A DNA stretch of 64,000 nt from Nannocystis exedens. Its GTDB lineage: Bacteria > Myxococcota_A > Polyangia > Nannocystales > Nannocystaceae. Location: contig NZ_NETK01000001.1 of the NCBI RefSeq assembly GCF_002343915.1, positions 9,758,001 through 9,822,000 on the forward strand, in the 5' to 3' direction. A program made the translations under genes and the position numbers. The notes below the pieces were generated by a model, which was given only the letters and a program-made list of their open reading frames with translations, ran no database searches and had not been told where the DNA came from. Every line of letters starts with the position of its first letter. Position 1 is the stretch's first letter. Below, in pieces: positions 1-7,709 of the stretch.

Positions 1-1845
1 GTGCAGCCGCGCGTGCAGCTCGGCGCCCGCAGCATGCGTGGCGATCGCGGCGAGGCGCACGGCGGCGCGCACGTCGGCGACGTTCGTGCCGGCGAGGTCG
101 GCGAGGCGAGCCCAGCGGGCGGTGGTGCCGGCGAAGTTCGCGACCAGGGCGAGCGGCACCAGGGCGACGTGTTCGTCCAGCAGGTCGGGGTTTTTTGATG
201 TGATCACGTCGAGCGCCGCCGGGAAGGCCGGGGCGAGCGTCGGCGCGAGCGCGGCGGCGAGGCGCTGGCGATCGGTCGAGAGGAGCTGGAGTTCGCGGGC
301 GAGCACGTCCGAGACGGGCGCGCCGAGCTCGTCCTTGTATGCGAACGCGGCGTCGATCTGGGTCTCGGTGCTGAGCAGGCCGGCGGCGAGCGCCTCGTCG
401 GCGGCGTAGAGGGCGGCGTAGAGCCGGTAGAACTCGCCGGTCATGCCGGGGGTGTCCTCGGCGCCGCGGCGGAGGAGGGCATGGGCGCAGCGCATCGCCG
501 CGATATCGAGGCATGCCTGGCCCTCGGTGTAGGGCGGGGTTGCGGCGGTGCATTCGTCCCAGGTCCAGGTGCTTGGGGGCTTCACCTGGCCGCCGCCGTT
601 CAGCTCCGCGAGGACGGCGGGGAGGTGGTATGCGGAGGTCCGGAGCGCATCGGCGCACTCGAGCTTGTCCTCCGGAGGGCAGTTGCTGTCCGCGCAGGCG
701 TCGCAGGCGGGCGTCGGTTCGACGAGGGTCTCGGGCGTGCCGTAGGCGGTGCCGAGGCCCTCGCAGGCGTCCGTATCGAGGCCGAGCGGGGCGAGCCAGG
801 TCGGCGTGGCTGCAGGGCCCGGTGGATCCTCCGCGGCATGGACGAGGCCCGTGAGCGGGCCGTGACGACGGAGGACGAAGGTCCCCTCGACCTCGACGGG
901 GGCGTCGCGCAGGCCGGTGATCGACTCGACGAGCGTGCCCTCGAGCCCTGCGGCGCTGCGGGTGCCGGTGAGGGTGAACGTCCGGCCGAGCTCACGGGCG
1001 AGGGGGCTGTAGCGCCAGCCGTCCGCCGGTAGGCGGTCGCGCAGCTCGATCGTCACGTCGCCGGACGGAGCCCAGGTGCCTGTGAGGGAGAGCGGCTGCG
1101 GCCACAGGAGGCTCGCGTCGGTGTCGACGCGGCCGGCGATGGTGCCGTCGTCGCGGAAGTCGAGGTCGAGGACGAGGTCGCTGCCGCCGAGGCTGGCGCC
1201 TTCGACCTCGAAGGCTACGGCGCCGCGGAACTGCCCGGACTCGGGGGCGGCTTCGATTTCGATCGACCATAGGAGCGCACCGCCGCTGGTGATGATCTGC
1301 ACCGGCAGCAGGCGATCGGTCGCTGCGAGCGCGTCCACGTGGACGTCGGCGTGGAGCTCGACTTCGGCGCCCGGGGCGAGCTCCGCCAGCGTGGGGTCGA
1401 CGGCGAGGGCGGGATTGGCCGAATCCAGGCGGAACTTGAGCACGCCCGCGCCGTCGTTGCGGAGCGTCGTGCGGGCAATGGTCTCGCCGAAGCCCAGCAC
1501 CGTGAAGCGCTCCACGAGTACCGGGGTTCCCGAGGCCGGCTTCGGCTCGTCGCCTTCGTCGAGTGCGCAGCGGCCATGCGCGCCGCATGATGCGCCTTCC
1601 GGGCAATCGTCGTTGGCTGCGCACCCAGTGACGCAGACCCGCAGCTCGCAGAAGCTGCTCGAGCCGCAGTCCGCATCCACCCGGCAGACCGTTCCGTCGA
1701 CCTCGGCGGGGTCGGAACTCGGCGGGAGCCGTTCGAGGTCGGACACGCCGGGAGACGCGACAGGCGGCTCTCGGGCGGTGTCGCGGTTGCACGCAAGCGA
1801 GAACAGCAGGGCCCACCCGGCCCTGCGCAAGACAGAACGAGTCAC
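1..1845 (-). CDS. Cys-rich lipoprotein, partial (runs off the left edge)
   Basis: The minus-strand frame is open from a GTG at 1845 to base 1, at least 615 codons, so the C-terminus is missing. The first residues (MTRSVLRRAGWALLFSLAC) form a lipoprotein signal with the lipid-acceptor Cys at residue 19. A cluster of regularly spaced Cys (residues about 57-90) resembles the short Cys-rich linkers common in secreted myxobacterial proteins. A beta-rich region follows, with phrases such as VEGTFVLRRHGPLTGLV, and then a helical, Ala/Leu-rich half with more Cys pairs (CDACADSNC). An AGGTGAGGTG-like ribosome site precedes the GTG. It probably sits in the outer membrane or periplasm. I do not recognise a function. 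Standard ATG-only gene calling misses this gene. Confidence 0.75.
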   Translation of the reverse strand, partial: MTRSVLRRAGWALLFSLACNRDTAREPPVASPGVSDLERLPPSSDPAEVDGTVCRVDADCGSSSFCELRVCVTGCAANDDCPEGASCGAHGRCALDEGDEPKPASGTPVLVERFTVLGFGETIARTTLRNDGAGVLKFRLDSANPALAVDPTLAELAPGAEVELHADVHVDALAATDRLLPVQIITSGGALLWSIEIEAAPESGQFRGAVAFEVEGASLGGSDLVLDLDFRDDGTIAGRVDTDASLLWPQPLSLTGTWAPSGDVTIELRDRLPADGWRYSPLARELGRTFTLTGTRSAAGLEGTLVESITGLRDAPVEVEGTFVLRRHGPLTGLVHAAEDPPGPAATPTWLAPLGLDTDACEGLGTAYGTPETLVEPTPACDACADSNCPPEDKLECADALRTSAYHLPAVLAELNGGGQVKPPSTWTWDECTAATPPYTEGQACLDIAAMRCAHALLRRGAEDTPGMTGEFYRLYAALYAADEALAAGLLSTETQIDAAFAYKDELGAPVSDVLARELQLLSTDRQRLAAALAPTLAPAFPAALDVITSKNPDLLDEHVALVPLALVANFAGTTARWARLADLAGTNVADVRAAVRLAAIATHAAGAELHARLH

Positions 1846-1948
1846 GATACACCTCACCTGTGGCGCTCGTGCGAGCGCGGTTGTCAGCGGAGCGGTTCGG
1901 CGGCGACAACCGCCGTCGAGCGCCCACACACGGCGGGCGCGGCGTGCA

Positions 1949-2719
1949 TTAGGGGGCGCTGGCCGCCCGAGACGGGGACGGCAAGCGGGAGAACGGAAGG
2001 ACGTTCGACGCCTGCGAAGGGCGCTCGTGGGCGGCGGCACGAAGCCGGTCGAGGTCGGGCACGATGAGCTCCCGCCCCGCGCGGACGATGAGGCGCTCGT
2101 CCTCGAGAGCGCGCAGCGCGAGCGCAGCGCTCTCGCGCGTGCATACCACCAGGGCGGCAAGCTCGCGCTGGCGCATGATCGTGAACTTTCGGCCCTGAGG
2201 GGTGTCGCGGCCAGCTTCCGCCAGGCGGAGGAGCTGGCCGACGACACGGGCCCGGAGGCTGAGACTGAGGGCGTCGCACAAGCGACGCCTGGTCGCGTCC
2301 TGATGCGCGACGGATTGCGCGACGACGGCACGCTCCACCGCCGGGTGTTCGTCGAGGAGCCGCCGGAAGACGATGCGCGGCACGATCGTCAGCAAGGCTG
2401 GCGATGTCGTGACGGCCGTGTCGTCCCAATTGGCGCCCGCCGCCATCCACAAGCACGACTCGCCGAAGATGTCTCCTGGGCCGAAGTCGCCAATGCTGAT
2501 GGTCCGGCTCTCGCCGTGCTCCCACAGGCTCGAGACTCGACCCCCGTGAAGGCAGTACACCTCGTCGGCGCGCTCGCCAGGGACGTGCAGGATCGTGCCC
2601 CGGGAGACCTGGCGCGAGACGGAGGCACCGGCGAGCGCATGCAGCGGGGCATCCGGCAGGTCTGCCAGGACGGGAAACCGGCGGAGGCCCCACAAGGGGC
2701 CGGGGGCCTCAACTTTCAT
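1949..2719 (-). CDS. Crp/Fnr-family transcriptional regulator
   Basis: A 256-residue protein with a cyclic-nucleotide-binding-type beta barrel at about residues 15-130 (phrases GTILHVPGERADEVYCLHGG and FGPGDIFGES) and a winged helix at about 165-225 (MRQRELAALVVCTRESAALA, then LRALEDERLIVRAG). This is the usual order and length for the family. The canonical Arg that holds cAMP in Crp is not in its usual place, since the phosphate-cassette segment reads FGESCLWMAAGANW, so the ligand cannot be told. Its start overlaps the end of the upstream 118-residue gene by 11 bases, suggesting one transcript. The C-terminal 25 residues are low-complexity. Confidence 0.85.
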   Translation of the reverse strand: MKVEAPGPLWGLRRFPVLADLPDAPLHALAGASVSRQVSRGTILHVPGERADEVYCLHGGRVSSLWEHGESRTISIGDFGPGDIFGESCLWMAAGANWDDTAVTTSPALLTIVPRIVFRRLLDEHPAVERAVVAQSVAHQDATRRRLCDALSLSLRARVVGQLLRLAEAGRDTPQGRKFTIMRQRELAALVVCTRESAALALRALEDERLIVRAGRELIVPDLDRLRAAAHERPSQASNVLPFSRLPSPSRAASAP

Positions 2720-3065
2720 GGCGCTGGCCTTTCTGATGACGCGGCGGGTGCCGCGGCGGGTCGATCACTTGTGGTTCGTCGAGATAGTTCCCTTCGCTGG
2801 CGAGGACGCGGTCGGCCGCGCTGTCGGGCCGCCCGAACACATGCACGGCGTTCTCATGCTCGACGACCCGGATGTCACCCCGCGCATGCAGGTCCCGGGC
2901 GACCGCTACTCGCTCGGCGACGGTGAGTCCCGCCGTCACACCGACCGCGAGTCGGAGGCAGTTACCGAGCTCCGCCAGCGACCGGAATGCGCCGTGGTAG
3001 TTGCCGAGCTGGCGATGGGCGGCCAACGACAGCGGCAGTGGCACTGAATCACCACGCAGTATCAA
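2709..3065 (-). CDS. Hypothetical protein, 118 aa, upstream of the Crp-type gene
   Basis: A short soluble ORF beginning MILRGDSVPLPLSLAAHRQL and ending in a basic, His/Pro-rich tail. The middle reads AVGVTAGLTVAERVAVARDL, a plausible helix. Its stop lies inside the first codons of the Crp/Fnr gene, so the two are probably co-transcribed and perhaps coupled in translation. No domain is recognised and no function is proposed. Reality as a gene rests on the overlap and on codon composition only. Confidence 0.45.
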   Translation of the reverse strand: MILRGDSVPLPLSLAAHRQLGNYHGAFRSLAELGNCLRLAVGVTAGLTVAERVAVARDLHARGDIRVVEHENAVHVFGRPDSAADRVLASEGNYLDEPQVIDPPRHPPRHQKGQRHES

Positions 3066-3224
3066 GACACGCCTCCCGCCTGCGCTGATCGCGCCACTGG
3101 CGTGCTAGGAGCCTCGGCGGTACCTCGCGCCCGTGGGAAACCGTCCACCAACAGCGCCTTAAATGTCCTCTTCGGCGGCCAAAAAAAGCCTGAGCCGTGT
3201 CCCGCGAGCTAGAATCCGCCAGCC

Positions 3225-3626
3225 GTGACCGAGGAGACCTGGACACCCAAGCCGCTTGGCAAGGACTACGCGACGACCGAAGAGGTGGCGGAGGTCGCCG
3301 GGGTCGAGCGGGCGGCGCTCTACGAGTGGCTGCGGGAGGGGCTCTTGCCCAAGCCGCAGACGACGGGCGGGCGCGGCGTCATTGCCAAGTGGCCGCTCGT
3401 CACCCTGAAGATCGCGGCGTTCGTCCGCAGCCAGCGGGACCTGGCCTATGGCCTGGCGGAGATCCGGCCACGGATCGTCGCGGCCTTCGGTGAGAAGGTT
3501 CTCGAGGTCCTCGCCAAGCCCCGTGGGCCGCGGCCGCGGGGCGGCAAGAAGGTGGCGAAGAAGAAGTCGGCGAAGAAGGCGACGACCAAGAAGGTCGCCA
3601 AGAAGGTGGCGAAGAAGAAGCGATAG
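3225..3626 (+). CDS. MerR-like DNA-binding protein with Lys-rich tail (copy 1)
   Basis: A 133-residue protein starting at GTG. Residues about 14-90 form a MerR-type helix-turn-helix (YATTEEVAEVAGVERAALYE, then WLREGLLPKP and IAKWPLVTLKIAAFV), followed by a helix (RDLAYGLAEIRPRIV). The last 35 residues are almost only Lys, Ala and Val in KKVAKK-like repeats, a histone H1-like tail common in high-GC genomes that would bind DNA without sequence preference. A nearly identical copy lies at 4062-4598, about 80 percent identical by eye over the shared part. The family suggests a regulator or nucleoid-associated role; the target is unknown. Confidence 0.7.
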   Translation: MTEETWTPKPLGKDYATTEEVAEVAGVERAALYEWLREGLLPKPQTTGGRGVIAKWPLVTLKIAAFVRSQRDLAYGLAEIRPRIVAAFGEKVLEVLAKPRGPRPRGGKKVAKKKSAKKATTKKVAKKVAKKKR

Positions 3627-3866
3627 CAGCGGCTCCTCTCGCGGGGGGTCGAGCTCCGGAAGGACAAGGTTCGCTGGCGACGACGTCGGTAACTCCTTCG
3701 GGAAGGGTGTCCGCATCGCCTGGCTCAGCGCGCGCAGACCGGAGAGGGCGTTGGACACGACGCCGACCTGCGCGAGCTCCGTGACGGCCTCGCGAGTGGA
3801 CCCAACGAAGAAGGTGCGGTCGGTGCGCCAGGTGTAGAAGCCGGGCGCAGGGGGGGCGTTGAGCAT
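3627..3866 (-). other. Possible gene fragment between the two MerR-like copies
   Basis: A minus-strand frame opening at ATG 3866 (MLNAPPAPGFYTWRTDRT) gives about 80 residues of ordinary composition before running antisense through MerR copy 1. Only this non-overlapping part looks protein-like (VGSTREAVTELAQVGVVSNA). I read it as the 5' end of a gene whose 3' end was lost when the MerR gene was duplicated or inserted. The AT-richer stretch around 3962-4020 is the likely promoter zone for one or both flanking genes. Confidence 0.25.
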
Positions 3867-4061
3867 CGAAAGCCTCCGTGTCGAGCAGGCGGCCTTCGAT
3901 GGCCGCCGCTCCACTCCGGTCGCCTGTCTGGTGACCGGGCTGCTGTCTTGAGTCGGTGTCTCCTGATAGAAACTGTCTGCCAACCATATCCTAAAAGTTT
4001 TGTTAAGCACCATTAAATTTCTTGGCGGCTCTCGGCCTGCCGCTGTAGCCTCGAAGAGGCC

Positions 4062-4598
4062 ATGACCGTGGAGAGCCGGGACCCCAAGCCGCAGGGCCAG
4101 GACGATGTTGCGACGGCGGACGCGAGCGAAGGGGCCGAGGCCTCGACCGAGCAGCCCGGCGGCCCGAAGCCGATGGGCAAGGACTACGCCACGACGGAGG
4201 AGGTGAGCGCGGTGGCCGGCGTGGAGCGGGCCGCCCTCTACGACTGGCTGCGCGAGGGCCTCTTGCCCCGGCCTCGGACGACCGGTGGACGCGGCATCAT
4301 CGCCAAGTGGCCGCTGGTCACCCTGACGATCGCGGCGTTCGTGCGCGAGCAGCGCGATCTAGCCTACGGTCTGCGGGAGATCCGCCCGCGGATCGTCAAG
4401 GCCTTCGGGGAAAAGATCCTCGAAGTGCTCGCTGAGCCGAAGGGTCGCCGCGCACGTGGCCGCGGCGAGAAGACGCTGCCGGACCGGGGGTGCAAGAAAG
4501 AGCCAGGCGCCTGCTCGTCCAGGGGACCGAGCGAGCTCGCCTCAGGATCGAGCGGGCGGCGCCAGATGTCGTCGCGCAGCTGCGGGAAGCAGACGTGA
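4062..4598 (+). CDS. MerR-like DNA-binding protein (copy 2, tail replaced)
   Basis: Paralogue of the 3225-3626 gene. It has a longer acidic N-terminus (about 40 residues) and the same MerR-type helix-turn-helix block (YATTEEVSAVAGVERAALYD; TTGGRGIIAKWPLVTLTIAA). Homology stops near base 4470. Copy 1 continues into a Lys-rich tail there, but this copy runs on as about 45 residues of different, Ser/Gly/Arg-rich sequence, antisense to the gene that ends at 4364. The tail is therefore probably not a native domain but read-through across a rearrangement junction. A GAAGAGG ribosome site precedes the ATG. Confidence 0.6.
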   Translation: MTVESRDPKPQGQDDVATADASEGAEASTEQPGGPKPMGKDYATTEEVSAVAGVERAALYDWLREGLLPRPRTTGGRGIIAKWPLVTLTIAAFVREQRDLAYGLREIRPRIVKAFGEKILEVLAEPKGRRARGRGEKTLPDRGCKKEPGACSSRGPSELASGSSGRRQMSSRSCGKQT

Positions 4599-4822
4599 TA
4601 CCGCCCCTTGAACTGGGCCAGGACCTCGGCGCGCCCGCCGGCGTCGAGCCGCCCGCGGGCGATCACCGCGTGGTTCTCGCCGACCTCGTAGGGCTCGCCC
4701 GCCAGCGGCTCGCCCTCCCTGTCGACCAGCTCGAGCCGCAGCGCACGCACGACGAGCGAGTGGCGGTGGCTCGTACCGAGGCGGAGCGCCCCGGCCGGGT
4801 GTTCGTCGAGGAAGGTGGTCAC
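4364..4822 (-). CDS. Small hypothetical protein, coupled to the EVE-like fragment
   Basis: The frame opens at a GTG overlapping the stop of the upstream ORF (4819-4822, GTGA), so translation is probably coupled. The first 110 residues look real: a short beta-rich domain with LVDREGEPLAGEPYEV, LDAGGRAEVLAQFKG and YHVCFPQLRDDIW. That pattern recalls small beta-sandwich proteins encoded near type VI secretion or peptidoglycan genes, but no firm family can be named. The last 40 residues are antisense to MerR copy 2 and are probably read-through beyond the true end, lost at the junction near 4480. Confidence 0.45.
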   Translation of the reverse strand: MTTFLDEHPAGALRLGTSHRHSLVVRALRLELVDREGEPLAGEPYEVGENHAVIARGRLDAGGRAEVLAQFKGRYHVCFPQLRDDIWRRPLDPEASSLGPLDEQAPGSFLHPRSGSVFSPRPRARRPFGSASTSRIFSPKALTIRGRISRRP

Positions 4823-5220
4823 GGCTTGCCCGGGGTCGCGCCCTTCTCGGCGAACCGCTTGCGGATGAACTGTAACGCTTCACCCGGGAGCGTGTAGACC
4901 GTCTGGCGGAAGCGGTGGCTGGCCTGGAGCTGCTCGTTGATCTCCCACGCCTTGACGGCGCGCTCGGGCGCCTTCTCCGGGTCAATGGTGTACTCGAACG
5001 CGCACTCCACGTAGTGCTCCTCGCCCTCGTCACCGTCGACGTCTGCGATGCGCCGCTCGCTGGTCACCTTGCCGAGCGCGATCATGCCGACCCCCGTGTG
5101 GTACAGAGCGATCGGGGTGCCCTTGGCGATGCCGTCGAGCGACGACTTGCGGCCGTAGAACGCCGAAGCCCTGCTCATCCGCAGCATGTCCCTCCACGCG
5201 TCCGGCATGTAGGTCGCGTT
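4819..5220 (-). pseudogene. EVE/PUA-like domain, 5' end replaced by IS21 transposase sequence
   Basis: About 130 residues (SRASAFYGRKSSLDGIAKG, PIALYHTGVGMIALGKVTS, YVECAFEYTIDPEKAPERAV) have the look of an EVE/PUA-like fold, which binds modified bases in nucleic acids. There is no start codon of its own. The frame continues upstream into an IstA-type transposase (IVPDNLKAAVVRTAFAIDGR ending RELARHYG) with the junction at about 5220. I read it as a gene truncated at its 5' end by the IS21-family insertion. The EVE call is by eye and moderate. Confidence 0.4.
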
Positions 5221-5669
5221 GCCGTAGTGACGCGCGAGCTCGCGGTAGCCGCGGTGCAGCGCGGCGCGGCCGTCGATCGCGAAGGCGGTCCGCACGACAG
5301 CAGCCTTGAGGTTGTCGGGCACGATGACCGTCGGCGCACCGCCGAGCTCCTCGAAAGGCTCGACGTGCAGGCGGATCCACGTCTCGGCGCTCTGATCGGA
5401 GGCGATCGCGCGACCATCCGGCGGCTGTGGGCCAGCACGAGCAGGAAGACTCAGGCCTTGCGCTGGCGGCCGCTGTCGGGGTCGTAGAGGTGCCCGAGGT
5501 AGCCGAAGTCGACCTGGGCCTCGCCGGGCGGGACGTCGATCGGGATGACCACGTCGGTCTCGGCCGGGCCCTTCGCTTCCGCGAGCCGCCGGCATAGGCG
5601 CTTCACGGCCGCGTAGCTACCGGTGAAGCCCGAGCCGTCGCCCTCGCTTGCGGGAAGACCCTGATGCGT
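5221..5669 (-). pseudogene. istA: istA transposase remnant of IS21 element (a)
   Basis: Two frames carry pieces of an IstA transposase. One has VVIPIDVPPGEAQVDFGYLG, holding the first catalytic Asp region of the DDE core. The other, after a frameshift near 5440-5450, has SAETWIRLHVEPFEELGGAP and IVPDNLKAAVVR, holding the second Asp. The third catalytic residue and everything downstream are missing, replaced by the EVE-like sequence. It is non-functional. Confidence 0.65.
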
Positions 5670-5920
5670 CACTTTCTGCCGGAGCGCTTCGCGGTACCGT
5701 CGCTGGCGCGCGGCGTGCCGACGGGCCCCAGCGGTAATTTGTTGGTATCGACGACCGGCCAGGCGCAGTGACTCCCGCCGCTGCGCCTCGGCACAAACTG
5801 GCCCACAGTACAGGTCACCTCGATCACACCGGCGGCACAGCACGACGAGCTGTCGGCACCGCCCGCACAGAAATGCTCGGAATCCCCCCTCGTCGTCGAT
5901 GGCGTCGCCACTCCGCCGTC
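5670..5920 (-). CDS. Zinc-finger accessory protein of IS21 element (a)
   Basis: A short basic ORF with paired Cys motifs (LCGRCRQLVVLCRRCDRG, then LYCGPVCAEAQRR) followed by an Arg-rich helix (ARRHAARQRRYREALRQKV). The same gene occurs just upstream of istA in element (d) near 17700-18040, so it is a conserved accessory of this IS subfamily. It probably binds DNA or assists transposition. The true start is unclear, and the frame now runs straight into the istA remnant. Confidence 0.5.
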
Positions 5921-6001
5921 GACATCCACTTGCCTTCCTGAGATCGCCGCGGTACCTTCACCCGTCGATCATCGCCTGACCTTAGGGTCATCTTCGACAC
6001 C

Positions 6002-6034
6002 GAGCGCTGCGGGCTGCCACACACCGCAGCGCTC
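6002..6034 (+). promoter_or_regulatory. Conserved hairpin upstream of the IS21 (a) operon
   Basis: A perfect 11-bp stem (GAGCGCTGCGG / CCGCAGCGCTC) with an 11-base loop, followed by ACCCTTTT on the plus strand. The counterpart in element (d) at 18155-18185 keeps the GAGCGCTG...CAGCGCTC core and the T tract while the rest of the stem has changed in a paired way. This compensatory pattern argues for a selected structure. It may be a terminator shielding the operon or an operator; which one cannot be told. Confidence 0.5.
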
Positions 6035-6233
6035 ACCCTTTTCTTGACGGCAGCACCTCTCTACCCGCAGCGCCGTTCCCGTCCGCGAATTCAACTCAAG
6101 GACCAGCTGGCCTGGTTCACCCTCGGCCCGTTTGGTTGGCTGGCTTACCCATCAGGCAGGAGCCGCCGAGCCGCTGCGACACCGACGGCATGTCTCGTCG
6201 GCGAATTCACGCGGATTCTGGCCGGCGCTAACA

Positions 6234-7286
6234 ACGGGTCCGCCTCGAGATCGAGGCGGCGAGGTGCGCACGCTCCTCACCTCGAAGCGGTCGATGGAGC
6301 TTCAACGGGTCCGCCTCGAGATCGAGGCGGCGAGGCGACCGCCTGAAGCGCGCCTTGGCCTGGGCCTCCCGGCTTCAACGGGTTTGCCTCGAGATCGAGG
6401 CGGCGAGGCTGCTCGCACAGCGGCGTCGAGTTTCCGCAGCGCTGCTTCAACGGGTCCGCCTCGAGATCGAGGCGGCGAGTCGGCGGGGTCCGGACGGCAA
6501 ACCGGGCGGACTTCAAGCTTCAACGGGTCCGCCTCGAGATCGAGGCGGCGAGGCGATGCTGCGCCGGTGTTCGCGGCGCTGTGGGCGCTTCAACGGGTCC
6601 GCCTCGAGATCGAGGCGGCGAGGCGTGAGCACCGACACGCACCACCGGCGCCTCGACGCTTCAACGGGTCCGCCTCGAGATCGAGGCGGCGAGCGCGGCG
6701 GATTCCGGACTGGCGGGCACCAGCTTGTTGGGGCTTCAACGGGTCCGCCTCGAGATCGAGGCGCGAGTCCTCCACGACGACCAGGGGCCACGACAGGCCG
6801 TCGTCGCTTCAACGGGTCCGCCTCGAGATCGAGGCGGCGAGGGCGATCGCATCGACGCCGTGGCCGTTGCGTTGGCGCCACGACAGGCCGTCGTCGCTTC
6901 AACGGGTCCGCCTCGAGATCGAGGCGGCGAGCGACGCGTCGTCGCCGAGGGCGGTCACCGGCGTGACGCTTCAACGGGTCCGCCTCGAGATCGAGGCGGC
7001 GAGGGGGCGAGGGCGGCCGGAACCCGCACCCGACCGTGCTTCAACGGGTCCGCCTCGAGATCGAGGCGGCGAGGCGAGCGCCAGCGCGGTGAGGGCGAGG
7101 ATGCGGCGCTTCAACGGGTCCGCCGCGAGATCGAGGCGGCGAGCGCAATCACCGACAGATCGCCGTTGCCGCTGCGCGCGCTTCAACGGGTCCGCCTCGA
7201 GATCGAGGCGGCGAGTGAAGGCGTCGGGCACCGCGAACTCGAGCGTCATCCTGCTTCAACGGGTCCGCCTCGAGATCGAGGCGGCG
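6234..7286 (-). CRISPR. CRISPR block 1 (leader-distal), about 15 repeats
   Basis: On the plus strand the 36-base repeat runs from GCTTCAACGGGTC to GGCGGCGAG around the palindrome CCGCCTCGAGATCGAGGCGG (9-bp stem). In the transcribed (minus) orientation it ends in GTTGAAGC, the usual 5'-handle type. Spacers are mostly 33-38 bases. The first repeat is cut at ACGGGTCC by IS21 (a); the last is cut after GCGGCG at 7286 by IS21 remnant (b). Variant repeats cluster here (GGGTTTGCC near 6373, a one-base deletion near 6768, GTCCGCCGCGAG near 7120), as expected at the old end. One spacer (6842-6895) is 54 bases long and shares its last 19 bases with its neighbour. Confidence 0.97.
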
Positions 7287-7296
7287 CCGGGTCTCC

Positions 7297-7494
7297 ACTG
7301 TCGTGACCACCAATCGGCCATTTAGCGAATGGAGCGCGATCTTCCCCAATGCCACCTGCGTCGGCACGCTGGTCGATCGTCTCTGTCACCACGCCGAGAT
7401 CGTCGAGATCGCCGGCGACTCCTATCGCCTCAAAGAGGCCAAGGACCGCCGCTCTCGCCGCTCGCAGCGCGCCAACGCCGTCGCCGCGGAGTAA
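7297..7494 (+). pseudogene. istB: istB C-terminal fragment
   Basis: About 65 residues matching the C-terminus of the IstB ATPase of element (d): TTNRPFSEWSAIFPNATCVG, then LVDRLCHHAEIVEIAGDSYR and LKEAKDRRSRR before a TAA. The Walker A and B motifs are missing, so it has no function as a transposition helper. Confidence 0.75.
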
Positions 7495-7554
7495 CCAGCA
7501 CCACATCGCTCAGGCCGGCGCCCCGCGGGGCGCCGGCCTCGGCGCGCGCGCTGG

Positions 7555-7695
7555 CCGGCGAAAACAGGCGCGGCGAAACGCGTCGGCGAGATGCGCCGGC
7601 GAGATGCGCCGGCGAGATGCGTCGGCAAAATTTGTCGGCGAAACGTGTCGGCGATGTATGTCGGCGAAGTGCATCGGCGAATTCGCGCGGTTTGC
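7555..7695 (+). repeat. Degenerate tandem motifs in the IS21 (b) terminus
   Basis: About eight imperfect copies of a 13-15-base unit of the type GTCGGCGARATGY, for example ccggcgagatgc three times running, then gtcggcaaaat, gtcggcgaaacg and gtcggcgatgta. IS21-family ends often carry several short repeated transposase-binding sites, and the position just inside the end fits this. Similar GCCGGTGT/GCCGGCG units lie at 14990-15070 in element (d). Confidence 0.6.
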
Positions 7696-7709
7696 GACCG
7701 GCGACAACA

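Larger units (their letters stand above)
5221..6233 (-). mobile_element. IS21-family element (a), decayed
   Basis: The remnant reads on the minus strand as a zinc-finger accessory gene (5670-5920), then an istA remnant (5221-5669) broken by a frameshift near 5440. istB and the distal end are lost to the EVE-like junction. The right end is preserved at 6233: read inwards on the minus strand it starts TGTTAGCGCCGGCCAGAATC, which matches the ends of elements (b) and (d). It abuts the CRISPR repeat exactly at ACGGGTCC. The family normally mobilises with IstA plus the IstB helper; this copy is dead. Confidence 0.7.
7287..7709 (+). mobile_element. IS21-family remnant (b), opposite orientation
   Basis: Between CRISPR blocks 1 and 2 lies the istB-proximal end of an IS21 element: the 3' part of istB on the plus strand, then about 200 bases of terminal sequence ending at 7709. 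Read inwards from that end it begins TGTTGTCGCCGGTCGC, matching the left end of element (d), TGTTGTCGCCGGCCACG. The next base starts the repeat fragment ACGGGTCC. The other side is a deletion junction joining a repeat at 7286 to the interior of istB. Its orientation is inverted relative to (a) and (d), so it was a separate insertion. Confidence 0.75.
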
